Source: Streptomyces sp. NBC_00513 (GTDB lineage Bacteria > Actinomycetota > Actinomycetes > Streptomycetales > Streptomycetaceae). Taken from it: a stretch of 64,000 nucleotides of DNA. The notes below the pieces were generated by a model. That model ran no database searches, was not told the DNA's origin, and worked only from the letters and a program-made list of their open reading frames with translations. The stretch covers positions 3,410,001 to 3,474,000 of the forward strand of contig NZ_CP107845.1 of NCBI RefSeq assembly GCF_041431415.1. The letters are read 5' to 3'. Position 1 is the first letter of the stretch; the number at the start of each line of letters is the position of its first letter. Shown here one piece after another: positions 41,569 through 49,517 of this stretch. Made by a program: the position numbers and the translations under genes.

Positions 41569-42837
41569 TCACAGGGAGGCGCGTACCGCCCGGACCAGGG
41601 CCTGTGCGCGGGGGTCGGCGGTGACCGACTTGGCCAGGGAGTTGGTGACGTACCCGAAGCCGATGCCCGCCTCCGCGTCGGCGAAGGCCAGCGAACCGCC
41701 GCGTCCCGGGTGCCCGAAGGAGGCCGGGGACAGCAGCGGGGAGGCCGGACCGTGCAGCATGTAGCCGGGGCCGAAGCGGGTGTTGACGACGAGTACCCGG
41801 TCCGGTCCCGAGGACAGTTCCGAGGACGCCAGGGCCGCGGTCTCGGGGGTGAAGAGGCGGGATCCGTCCTCGGTGTCGCCCAGCAGCGCGGCGTAGAAGC
41901 CGGCCAGGGCCCGGGCGGTGCCGATGCCGGCCGAGGCGGGCAGTTCGGCGGCCCGGTAGGCGGGGTCGTTCTCGTCGGGCAGGGGGTCGATGGCCGCGAA
42001 GGCGCGTCGGGTCGGCGAGTGCGGGTCGGCGTAGGCCTCCGAAACGTTTCTGCGCGGCCGGGTGCGCAGCGCTCCCGCCGACGCCGGCGGCTCCACCGGT
42101 CCGACCCTGCCGACCCGTCCCGCCTCGGCGTCGGGCAGCCCGATCCAGAAGTCCAGTCCCAGCGGGCCCGTGACCTCCCGCGCGAGCCACTGCCCCACCG
42201 ACATCCCGGTCACCCGGAGCACCAGTTCCGACAGCAGCCAGCTGTACGTCTGCGCGTGGTAGCCGTGGTCCGTGCCGGGCTGCCAGAAGGCGGTCTGTTC
42301 GGCGACGGCCCGCGGCCCGCTCTCGCCGTCCGCCGCCTGGGCCGGCGTCAACGGTCGGTCCAGCGCCGGGACGCCCGCACGGTGTGCCAGCAGGTCGCGG
42401 ACCCGTGCCCGCTCCTTGCCGCCCGCCTTGAACTCCGGCCAGTGGGCTCCGACCGGCGCGTCCAGGTCCAGCAGCCCCCGCTGGTGGAGAAGCAGCGGGA
42501 CGGCCGCGGCGACGCCCTTGGTGGCCGAGCGCACGACCTGCGCCGTGTCCGCGGTCCAGGGCGCGCCGCCGCCCGAGCCATCGGCCCCGCCGCCCGAGCC
42601 ATCGGCTCCGGCGCCCGAGCCATCGGTCCCGGCGCCCGGTCCGCCGGTCGCGGATCCGCCCGGGCCCCGGGGGTCGCCGCCGTCCACGTCCTTCGTGCCG
42701 GCCCACAGGTCCACGACCTTGCGGCCGTCGCGGTACACGGCCACGGCCGCGCCCCGGTCCCCGAGCACCTCGAAGTTGCGCGCGAACGCGTCCCGGACGG
42801 CCTCGAAGCCCTCCGTCACCTCACCATGGATCTCCAC
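41569..42837 (-). CDS. Serine hydrolase/beta-lactamase family (EstB-like) protein
   Basis: 422 residues from ATG at 42835-42837. The class C beta-lactamase fold is indicated by SATK (catalytic Ser and Lys) following VVRS, the Tyr motif within GYHAQTYSWL, and a late HPGRGG in place of KTG, typical of EstB-like esterases. No signal peptide is seen, so it is probably cytoplasmic. A Gly/Ser/Asp-rich insert at residues about 55-90 is encoded by three 21-bp repeats (42570-42632). The substrate is unknown. It lies beside the PBP gene but is convergent with it. Confidence 0.87.
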   Translation of the reverse strand: MEIHGEVTEGFEAVRDAFARNFEVLGDRGAAVAVYRDGRKVVDLWAGTKDVDGGDPRGPGGSATGGPGAGTDGSGAGADGSGGGADGSGGGAPWTADTAQVVRSATKGVAAAVPLLLHQRGLLDLDAPVGAHWPEFKAGGKERARVRDLLAHRAGVPALDRPLTPAQAADGESGPRAVAEQTAFWQPGTDHGYHAQTYSWLLSELVLRVTGMSVGQWLAREVTGPLGLDFWIGLPDAEAGRVGRVGPVEPPASAGALRTRPRRNVSEAYADPHSPTRRAFAAIDPLPDENDPAYRAAELPASAGIGTARALAGFYAALLGDTEDGSRLFTPETAALASSELSSGPDRVLVVNTRFGPGYMLHGPASPLLSPASFGHPGRGGSLAFADAEAGIGFGYVTNSLAKSVTADPRAQALVRAVRASL

Positions 42838-42865
42838 GACGGTTCCAACAACCGACCGCGGGCGC

Positions 42866-43696
42866 TTATGCCGCCGGGGCCGGGGTCCCGGGGCCCGGCG
42901 CGGCGGTCGTCGGCGTCGGCGTCGGCGGTGTCACCGAACGCGGATCGAAGCCGAAGGGGAGTTCCAGCCGGTGGGCGCCCATCAGTTCCTCGTCGCACAG
43001 CAGGTCCTGCGTCCGCCCGTCGGCGGTGATGACCCCGTCGCTGAGGATCACCGCGCGCGGGCACAGTTCCAGCGCGTACGGCAGGTCGTGCGTGACCATG
43101 AGCACCGTCACGTCCAGCGAGCGCAGGATGTCGGCCAGCTCGCGCCGCGAGGCGGGGTCGAGGTTGGAGGAGGGCTCGTCCAGGACCAGGATCTCGGGCC
43201 GCATCGCCAGTACGGTGGCCACCGCCACCCGTCGGCGTTGACCGAAGGACAGGTGGTGCGGCGGCCGGTCCGCGAAGGCGGCCATGCCGACCTGTTCCAG
43301 CGCCTCCCGGACCCGCCGCTCCAGTTCCGCGCCCCGCATGCCGGCGGCGGCGGGGCCGAAGGCCACGTCCTCGCGCACGGTGGGCATGAACAACTGGTCG
43401 TCGGGGTCCTGGAAGACGATGCCGACCCGGCGGCGGATCTCGGCGAAGTTCCGCTTCTCCACGGGCAGCCCGGCCACGGTCACGGTGCCGACCCCGCCGG
43501 CGAGGATGCCGTTGAGGTGCAGGACGAGCGTGGTCTTCCCCGCGCCGTTGGGGCCGAGGAGGGCGACGCGTTCCCCCTGCCCGACGGTCAGGTTCACGCC
43601 GAAGAGGGCCTGGTGTCCGTCCGGGTAGGCGTAGGCGAGGCCGGAGACGTCCAGCGAGGGCGGTACGGGGGTCGAGGGGGCGTTCACGGCGTCCAT
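42866..43696 (-). CDS. cbiO: Cobalt/nickel ECF transporter ATPase (CbiO/NikO)
   Basis: 276 residues. Walker A is GPNGAGKTT at 48-56. The Q-loop is VFQDPDDQLF, typical of ECF ATPases. The signature is LSFGQRRRVA, Walker B is ILVLDEPSSNLD, and the switch His is in MVTHD. It energises metal uptake with CbiM-N and CbiQ encoded upstream. The gap to cbiQ is a low-complexity stretch with repeated CCCACCCAT and CACGTCCAC units (43697-43805). The C-terminal 25 residues are Pro/Thr/Ala-rich. Confidence 0.92.
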   Translation of the reverse strand: MDAVNAPSTPVPPSLDVSGLAYAYPDGHQALFGVNLTVGQGERVALLGPNGAGKTTLVLHLNGILAGGVGTVTVAGLPVEKRNFAEIRRRVGIVFQDPDDQLFMPTVREDVAFGPAAAGMRGAELERRVREALEQVGMAAFADRPPHHLSFGQRRRVAVATVLAMRPEILVLDEPSSNLDPASRRELADILRSLDVTVLMVTHDLPYALELCPRAVILSDGVITADGRTQDLLCDEELMGAHRLELPFGFDPRSVTPPTPTPTTAAPGPGTPAPAA

Positions 43697-43805
43697 CCCA
43701 TCACGTCCACGGTGTCCATCCCACCCGGCACGTCCACCCCACCCGGCACGTCCATCACGTCCACGGCATCCACCTCACCCATCCCACCCATCCCACCCAT
43801 CACGT

Positions 43806-44567
43806 TCACAGCGTCCACCCCGTCAGGCAGACGGCGAGCGCCGCCAGCGGGAGCACGGCCGCGTACGCCCACTGGGCGCGCGTGGCCGCGACGTCGTCGA
43901 TCACCGGCATCGAGCCGGAGTAGCCGCGGCTGACCATCGCGAGGTACACGCGCTCGCCGCGCTCGTAGGAACGGATGAAGAGCGCTCCGGCCGTCTTGGC
44001 CAGCACCCCCCAGTGCCGGATCCCGCGCGCCTCGAACCCGCGCGAGCGGCGGGCGATCGACATCCGGCGGAGTTCGCCGCCGATCACATCGCCGTACCGG
44101 ATCATGAAGGAGGCGATCTGGACCAGCAGTGGCGGCAGTTTCAGCCGCTGGAGGCCGAGGAGCAGCGCCCGCAGTTCGGTCGTCGAGGCGAGCAGGACGG
44201 AGGCGGCCACGCCGAGGGTGCCCTTGGCGAGCACGTTCCAGGCGCCCCACAGGCCGGAGACGCTCAGCGACATGCCGAGCACCTCGACCCGCTCGCCCTC
44301 CGCCACGAAGGGCATGAGTACGGCGAAGGCGACGAACGGCACCTCGATCAGCAGCCGGCGCAGCACGAAGGCGGCCGGGATCCGGGCGACGGCCGTGACC
44401 GCCGCGAGCAGGAGGGCGTACAGGCCGAAGGCCCACATCGCCTCCCGCGGTGTGGACACGACGACCAGCACGAACGCGAAGGTCGCGGCGAGCTTGCAGT
44501 GCGGCGGCAGGGCGTGGATGGGCGAGTGCCCGTGCCGGTAGAGCTTGTGGGTGTGGCCGGCCCCCAT
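43806..44567 (-). CDS. cbiQ: Cobalt/nickel ECF transporter T component (CbiQ/NikQ)
   Basis: 253 residues, a multi-pass membrane protein. HSPIHALPPHCKL at the N-terminus and the cytoplasmic motifs MSIARRSRGFEARG and SYERGERVYLAMVSRGYSG are the T-component signatures that couple the ATPase to the substrate-binding subunit. It starts 1 bp after the cbiMN stop, so the genes are one operon. Confidence 0.93.
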   Translation of the reverse strand: MGAGHTHKLYRHGHSPIHALPPHCKLAATFAFVLVVVSTPREAMWAFGLYALLLAAVTAVARIPAAFVLRRLLIEVPFVAFAVLMPFVAEGERVEVLGMSLSVSGLWGAWNVLAKGTLGVAASVLLASTTELRALLLGLQRLKLPPLLVQIASFMIRYGDVIGGELRRMSIARRSRGFEARGIRHWGVLAKTAGALFIRSYERGERVYLAMVSRGYSGSMPVIDDVAATRAQWAYAAVLPLAALAVCLTGWTL

Positions 44568-44568
44568 G

Positions 44569-45624
44569 TCAGGCGGTGGGCACTGCGGTGGAGGTGGCGG
44601 TCAGGTCCTCGGCGCGGCGGCGCCGGACCACCCAGAAGATGCCGGTGCCGACGACGACGGTCACGCCGACGCCGATGATCCCGGCGAGGCCGCCGGACAG
44701 TCGGGCGTCGCCGACGCCCTTGACGCTGTAGTCGGCGACGGGGGAGTTCGCGGAGGCGTGCTCCTCGACGTGGGCGTCGATGCCCTTGTCGGCGGCGACC
44801 TTCTCCAGCCCGTCGGGGCTGGCGGAGGCGTAGTAGGAGACGACACCGGCCAGCACGAGGGCGGTGGCCAGGCCGGTGATCCACACGGGCTTCGTGGACC
44901 GGGCGGCGGCGACGGGCGCCGGGGCGGCGGTCGGGGCGTCGACGAGTTCGCCGTCGACGCGCAGCTTCAGCGGCGTGGCCAGTCCGCGCGCGCCGTGGAC
45001 CAGGTCGGGGCGGACGGCCAGGACGGCGCCCACGGTCGCGGCCGTGATGACGGCCTCGCCGATGCCGATGAGGACGTGTACGCCGACCATGGCGGTGAAC
45101 ACCTTGGCCACCGGGATGTCGGTCGTCCCTCCGACGGCGTAGATCGCGGTGAAGGCGGCGGCCGCGCCGGGCACCGAGAGCAGCGCTCCGAGGAAGGCGG
45201 CGGTGGTGATCGAGGCCCGGCCGGTCGGCAGCACCTTGACCAGGCCGCGGAAGATCGCGTAAGCGATCACCACGGTGACGACGCCCATGACGGTGATGTT
45301 CACGCCGAGGGCCGTCAGACCGCCGTCGGCGAAGAGGATGCCCTGCATGAGCAGGACCACGGACACGCAGAGCACGCCCGTGTAGGGGCCGACGAGGATC
45401 GCGGCGAGGGCCCCTCCCAGCAGGTGGCCGCTGGTGCCGGCGGCGACCGGGAAGTTGAGCATCTGCACGGCGAAGATGAAGGCGGCGACCAGGCCGGCGA
45501 GCGGTGCGGTGCGCTCGTCGAGCTCGCGGCGGGCGCCGCGGAGGCTGACCGCCACCGCGCCCGCGGCGGCGACGCCCGCGGCTATGGAGACGGGGGCGTC
45601 GATGAAGCCGTCGGGGACATGCAT
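44569..45624 (-). CDS. cbiM: Cobalt/nickel ECF substrate component, CbiM-CbiN fusion
   Basis: 351 residues from ATG at 45622-45624. The mature N-terminus MHVPDGFID carries the metal-binding Met/His of CbiM/NikM, with a second His in GTSGHLLGGALAA. About seven hydrophobic helices follow. The C-terminal part (about residues 245-345) has a membrane helix, a short extracytoplasmic loop with HVEEHASANSPVADYSVKGV, and a last helix. This is the CbiN/NikN topology, fused on one chain. A Nur-box-like sequence upstream favours nickel over cobalt, but the metal is not proven. Confidence 0.9.
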   Translation of the reverse strand: MHVPDGFIDAPVSIAAGVAAAGAVAVSLRGARRELDERTAPLAGLVAAFIFAVQMLNFPVAAGTSGHLLGGALAAILVGPYTGVLCVSVVLLMQGILFADGGLTALGVNITVMGVVTVVIAYAIFRGLVKVLPTGRASITTAAFLGALLSVPGAAAAFTAIYAVGGTTDIPVAKVFTAMVGVHVLIGIGEAVITAATVGAVLAVRPDLVHGARGLATPLKLRVDGELVDAPTAAPAPVAAARSTKPVWITGLATALVLAGVVSYYASASPDGLEKVAADKGIDAHVEEHASANSPVADYSVKGVGDARLSGGLAGIIGVGVTVVVGTGIFWVVRRRRAEDLTATSTAVPTA

Positions 45625-45745
45625 GTGTCTGCTCCGCTTCCTGCGGTAAGGCTCACGGCGGTAAGGCTCATGGCAGTGGGGCGCATGGGGGCTCGGGCCG
45701 GTGTTGCGCTGACAAAATCTTTAACCGTTCAAGAATAGTGCCCAC

Positions 45746-45762
45746 TTGCAAACCATTGGCAA
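45746..45762 (-). promoter_or_regulatory. Nur-box-like operator upstream of the metal ECF operon
   Basis: TTGCAA-ACCAT-TGGCAA fits the Nur consensus tTGCaa-N5-ttGCAA with one mismatch. It lies 122 bp upstream of cbiM and overlaps TTGCCA, a possible -35 on the minus strand, with TATTCT or CACTAT as a -10. Repression by nickel-loaded Nur is inferred. Confidence 0.5.
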
Positions 45763-45861
45763 GAGCGTACGCGCCTCGAATAGTGGCGCGCGGATTCGCG
45801 GGAATGTGCGACGCTGGGGTCAATACAGACGCATATGTTCCGATTTGTAGGAGCCGTGTCG

Positions 45862-46293
45862 ATGTCAGCGACCGCCGATGATCCCCGCGTGACCGAGGTG
45901 ACCACCGCCGTGGAGGAGCGCGTCCGCGCCCGTGTGATCACGGACGATCCGCTCTACCGGGCGATTCCGGTCCTCCTGCGGTTCACCTCCGCCGAGCCGC
46001 TGGCGGTACGGATCGTCTTCCCCGCCGACCTGTCCCCCGAGGGCACGGACAACGAGTGGGTCTTCCCCCGCGCCCTCCTGGAGGCGGGCCTGACCGCCCC
46101 GACCGGGACCGGTGACGTACGGGTCTGGCCGTGCGGCCGGGTACAGGCGATCGTCGAGTTCCACTCCCCCGAGGGCGTCGCCGTGGTGCAGTTCGACCTC
46201 TCGGCGCTCCGTCGTTTCCTGCGCCGTACATACGCCCCAGCCCCCGCCGCGACGCCCGCCGTCGAGCCGGCCGGCGAGCACGCCACCCGTTAG
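45862..46293 (+). CDS. ssgE: SsgA-like sporulation/cell-division protein (SsgE by synteny)
   Basis: 143 residues from ATG at 45862; AGGAG at 45849-45853 fits this ATG better than GTG 45856 or ATG 45835. The SALP family signature is present: a short N-terminus, PVLLRFTSAEPLAVRIVFPAD, EWVFPRALLEAGL, and DVRVWPCG. SALPs occur only in morphologically complex actinomycetes and control septum placement and spore separation. The position next to the PBP and ECF genes corresponds to ssgE in Streptomyces coelicolor. The C-terminal tail is Pro/Ala-rich. Confidence 0.87.
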   Translation: MSATADDPRVTEVTTAVEERVRARVITDDPLYRAIPVLLRFTSAEPLAVRIVFPADLSPEGTDNEWVFPRALLEAGLTAPTGTGDVRVWPCGRVQAIVEFHSPEGVAVVQFDLSALRRFLRRTYAPAPAATPAVEPAGEHATR

Positions 46294-46330
46294 GCCCAAC
46301 GCCACCGCACCCACCGGCGGGCGCGAACGC

Positions 46331-46369
46331 GGCCGGCCCCGCACCCGGTGTTCGGGTGCGGGGCCGGCC
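46331..46369. terminator. Bidirectional terminator between ssgE and mmpL
   Basis: A 17-bp perfect stem (46331-46347 with 46353-46369) has loop GTGTT and lies between convergent genes. Confidence 0.75.
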
Positions 46370-46401
46370 TCTCGTACGCGACCGCGCCGGTCGGGCGCCG
46401 T

Positions 46402-46471
46402 CGGTCAGGCACTGAAGGTCAGGCACTGACGGTCAGATGTCGACGGTCAGACGCCGACAGTCAGGCGTTGA
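46402..46471. repeat. 14-bp tandem repeat, five copies
   Basis: Five diverged copies of a 14-mer of the type CGGTCAGGCACTGA run from 46402 to 46471 and cover the 3' end of the mmpL gene. Each unit contains GTCA, so minus-strand TGA recurs every 14 bp and in all three frames. Confidence 0.7.
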
Positions 46472-48668
46472 CCAGCTCGCGGTCCTTGTCCGGACCGTCC
46501 GAGGAGCCGCCGGAGTCGCCGAGGTGCTTGCGCAGGCTCTCGCCCTCCACGTCCACGTTCGGCAGGAGCCGGTCGAGCCACTTCGGCAGCCACCAGGCCT
46601 TGTGGCCGAGCAGCGCCAGTACCGCCGGGACGATCGCCATGCGGACCACGAAGGCGTCGAAGAAGACGGCGACGGCCAGACCGAAGCCGATCATCTTGAC
46701 CATCTGCTCACTGGCTCCGATGAAGCCCGCGAACACGGCGATCATGATGACGGCGGCGGCCACGACCACCCGCGCGCTGTACTGGAAGCCGGTCACGACG
46801 GCCTGGCCCGGCCGCTCGCCGTGGACGTACGCCTCCCGCATGCGGGTGACCAGGAACACCTCGTAGTCCATGGCCAGGCCGAAGACCACGCCCACCATGA
46901 AGATCGGCATCATCGACATGATCGGACCGGTCTGCTCCACCCCGAAGAGCGAGCCGAGCCAGCCCCACTGGAAGACCGCGACGACCGCGCCGAGGGCCGC
47001 GACGACCGACAGCAGGAAGCCGAGGGCCGCCTTGAGCGGGACCAGGATCGAGCGGAACACCAGCATCAGCAGCAGGAAGGCGAGGCCGACCACGAGCGCC
47101 AGGTAGGGCAGCAGCGCGTCGTTCATCTTCTGCGAGAAGTCGATGTTCATCGCGGTGGCGCCGGTGACGAGGACGTCGTCGCCGCTGCCGTCGCGGATCT
47201 CGTGGACCAGGTTCTCGGTCTCGACCGAGGAGGGCCGGTCCTTCGGGATCACGTTGATGATCGCCGCGTCGCCGTCCTTGTTCGGCATCGGCGGCATGAC
47301 CGCCACGACGCCGTCCAGACCCTTGATCCGGTCGACCGTGGAGTCGGCGAGCGCCTTGTCGCCGTCTACGACGATCATCAGCGGGCCGTTGAAGCCGGGG
47401 CCGAAGCCGTCGGACAGCAGGTCGTACGCCTTGCGCTGGGTGGTGGAGACCGGCTGGGCGCCGTCGTCCGGCAGGCCCATCTCCAGCTTGCTCGCCGGGA
47501 TGGCGATCACGCCGAGGCCGATCACACCGACCAGCAGCACCATGATCGGGCGGCGCAGGACGAAGCGGGCCCAGCGGGTGCCGCCGTTGGCCTTGGGCTC
47601 GGCGCCCTCGACCTTCGGCCTGCCCTTGCCGAACAGCTTGCTCTTGGCGCCGGCCGGCAGGACCTTCTTGCCGGCGAAGCCCAGGATGGCCGGGACCAGG
47701 GTCAGGGCCACGAGGACCGCGATGACCACCGTGCCGGCGGCCGCGACGCCCATCTTGGTCAGCATCGGGATGTTGACGACGGCCAGGCCCACCAGGGCGA
47801 TGACCACGGTCAGACCGGCGAAGACGACGGCGGAGCCGGCGGTTCCGGCGGCCCGGCCGGCGGCCTCGTCGCGCTCACGGCCCTCGGCGAGCTCCGCGCG
47901 GTAGCGGGAGACGATGAAGAGGGCGTAATCGATGCCGACGGCGAGGCCGATCATCATCGCGAGCGTGGAGGTGGTGGAGCCGAGGTCCAGCACGTTGGCG
48001 AGGGCCGTGATGCTGGAGACACCGATGCCCACGCCGATCAGCGCGGTCAGCAGCGGCAGTCCGGCCGCGATCAGCGAGCCGAAGGTGATGACCAGGACGA
48101 TCGCCGCGATGGCGATGCCGATGATCTCGCCGGAGCCCGTCTCGGGCGCGGCCATCAGCGCGTCGCCGCCGATCTCGACGGTGAGCCCGGCGTCCTGGGC
48201 GGCCTTGCCGGACACCTTCAGGGCGTCGCGGGCGTCGTCCTTCAGCTCCATGCCGCTGACGTCGTACTTGACGCTGACGTAGGCGGTGGAACCGTCCTGG
48301 CTGACGGCCTTCACCTGGTAGGGGTCGTCGATCTTGGCGATCTGCTCGGCGCCGGGGCCGTTCTGCAGACCGGAGATGATCTTCTCGACCTCGGTCTTGG
48401 TGCCCGGGTCGGTGACCTTGGCGCCCGCCGGCGCCTTGACGACGATACGGGCGGTGGCGCCGTCGGCGGCCATGCCCGGGAAGCGCTGCTCCAGCAGATC
48501 GAAGGCCTTCTGGGCCTCCGTGCCGGGTATCGAGAAGGAGCCTGAGGTGGGTGCGGACGCCGAGGCCGCGCCGAAGCCGGCGACGAACAGCAGCGCCACC
48601 CAGACGAGGGCGACGAGGCGCCGGCGCCGGAAGGCGCCCTTGCCGAGGCGGTAGAGGAAGGTGGCCAC
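46461..48668 (-). CDS. MMPL/RND-family membrane transporter
   Basis: 735 residues. Two repeats each hold a membrane helix, a large external loop and five further helices, the MMPL plan. N-terminal FLYRLGKGAFRRRRLVALVWVALL is the first helix, and AVGIDYALFIVSRYR and FGLAMDYEVFLVTRMREA are the paired Gly-x-x-x-Asp-Tyr motifs that carry protons. It probably exports lipids or drugs. A TetR gene lies upstream on the same strand (106-bp gap). The stop falls inside the 14-bp tandem repeat. Confidence 0.92.
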   Translation of the reverse strand: MATFLYRLGKGAFRRRRLVALVWVALLFVAGFGAASASAPTSGSFSIPGTEAQKAFDLLEQRFPGMAADGATARIVVKAPAGAKVTDPGTKTEVEKIISGLQNGPGAEQIAKIDDPYQVKAVSQDGSTAYVSVKYDVSGMELKDDARDALKVSGKAAQDAGLTVEIGGDALMAAPETGSGEIIGIAIAAIVLVITFGSLIAAGLPLLTALIGVGIGVSSITALANVLDLGSTTSTLAMMIGLAVGIDYALFIVSRYRAELAEGRERDEAAGRAAGTAGSAVVFAGLTVVIALVGLAVVNIPMLTKMGVAAAGTVVIAVLVALTLVPAILGFAGKKVLPAGAKSKLFGKGRPKVEGAEPKANGGTRWARFVLRRPIMVLLVGVIGLGVIAIPASKLEMGLPDDGAQPVSTTQRKAYDLLSDGFGPGFNGPLMIVVDGDKALADSTVDRIKGLDGVVAVMPPMPNKDGDAAIINVIPKDRPSSVETENLVHEIRDGSGDDVLVTGATAMNIDFSQKMNDALLPYLALVVGLAFLLLMLVFRSILVPLKAALGFLLSVVAALGAVVAVFQWGWLGSLFGVEQTGPIMSMMPIFMVGVVFGLAMDYEVFLVTRMREAYVHGERPGQAVVTGFQYSARVVVAAAVIMIAVFAGFIGASEQMVKMIGFGLAVAVFFDAFVVRMAIVPAVLALLGHKAWWLPKWLDRLLPNVDVEGESLRKHLGDSGGSSDGPDKDRELVNA

Positions 48669-48774
48669 GTCGGTGGTTCTCCCGTTCGGGTCGTGGGATG
48701 GGACAGGGCGTGGTGAGCCGGCCCGACGACGAGAGCGGCGTGTCAGGAGCAGCGATACGGGTCGTGCGTGGAAC

Positions 48775-49365
48775 TCAGACGCCGAGGGCGGGGAAGACCA
48801 CGGCGTCCAGGAACTGGCCGAGGAACGTCCGGTCGACCGACCGGTCCTCGATCAGCGGGAGCGCGATGAACGCCCCGATGAGCATGTGCGGTACGAAGTC
48901 GAGCGCCGGACAGTCAGGGGCGATCTCGCCCCGGTCCACCGCGCGCTGCAACATCATCTGGAGCCCGTTGATCTCGGGATCGACCAGCAGGTCGCGCAGT
49001 GCCTGGTGGAGTTCCGGGCTCTCGTGGACGGCATGGGCCAGACCCCGCATCAGCGCGGTGTCCTTGGCCATCTGCGTGTCGTCGGAGTGCTCGACCATCA
49101 GGGCGAAGTCCCCGCGCACGCTGCCCGTGTCGATCTCCCGGAGGGAGACCGGCTGGGTGCAGCGCAGGGCCTTGGCCACCAGCTCGGGCTTGCTCCCCCA
49201 CTGGCGGTAGAGCGTGGCCTTGCTGGACTTGGTGCGGGCGGCGACCGCGTCCATGGTCAGCGCCTCGTACCCGACCTCGCGGAGGAGGTCGAGGACCGCC
49301 CCGTGGAGTTCGGCTTCCCGCTCGGGGGTGATCCGGCTGCGCCGCGACGCGACCTCTTCGGGCAT
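48775..49365 (-). CDS. TetR-family regulator of the MMPL transporter
   Basis: 196 residues from ATG at 49363-49365; GGGAGG lies 8 nt upstream and includes a second ATG at 49380, which is rejected. The helix-turn-helix is ALTMDAVAARTKSSKATLYRQWGSKPELV. The C-terminal domain is ligand-binding, all-helical. It precedes mmpL, and two operator-like palindromes (49385-49399 and 49430-49450) lie upstream, so autoregulation and control of mmpL are likely. The ligand is unknown. Confidence 0.88.
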   Translation of the reverse strand: MPEEVASRRSRITPEREAELHGAVLDLLREVGYEALTMDAVAARTKSSKATLYRQWGSKPELVAKALRCTQPVSLREIDTGSVRGDFALMVEHSDDTQMAKDTALMRGLAHAVHESPELHQALRDLLVDPEINGLQMMLQRAVDRGEIAPDCPALDFVPHMLIGAFIALPLIEDRSVDRTFLGQFLDAVVFPALGV

Positions 49366-49384
49366 CTCCGGTCCTCCCATCCGA

Positions 49385-49450
49385 ACGAAACGGTTTCGTA
49401 CTCCTTCGAGCCTACCCTCCCTCCGAACGAAACGAAACCGTTCCGTTTCG
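49385..49450 (-). promoter_or_regulatory. Twin TetR operators upstream of tetR
   Basis: ACGAAACGGTTTCGT (49385-49399) is a 15-bp dyad with one central base. A second site at 49430-49450 has GAAACG and CGTTTC outer arms around AAACCGTTC. The two share the GAAAC/GTTTC half-site and lie between the divergent tetR and tricorn genes. Confidence 0.6.
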
Positions 49451-49517
49451 CTTCGGTGAGTGTCATGGATCACCTGTACGAGTTGCCAGGGCCCTCCTGC
49501 GCGGAAAGCATTGGGGG

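Noticed and set aside
45625..45861. Possible cobalamin riboswitch before cbiM
   Set aside because: I looked for a conserved B12-box-like element and the expected multi-helix leader and saw none; the Nur-like dyad explains the region better.
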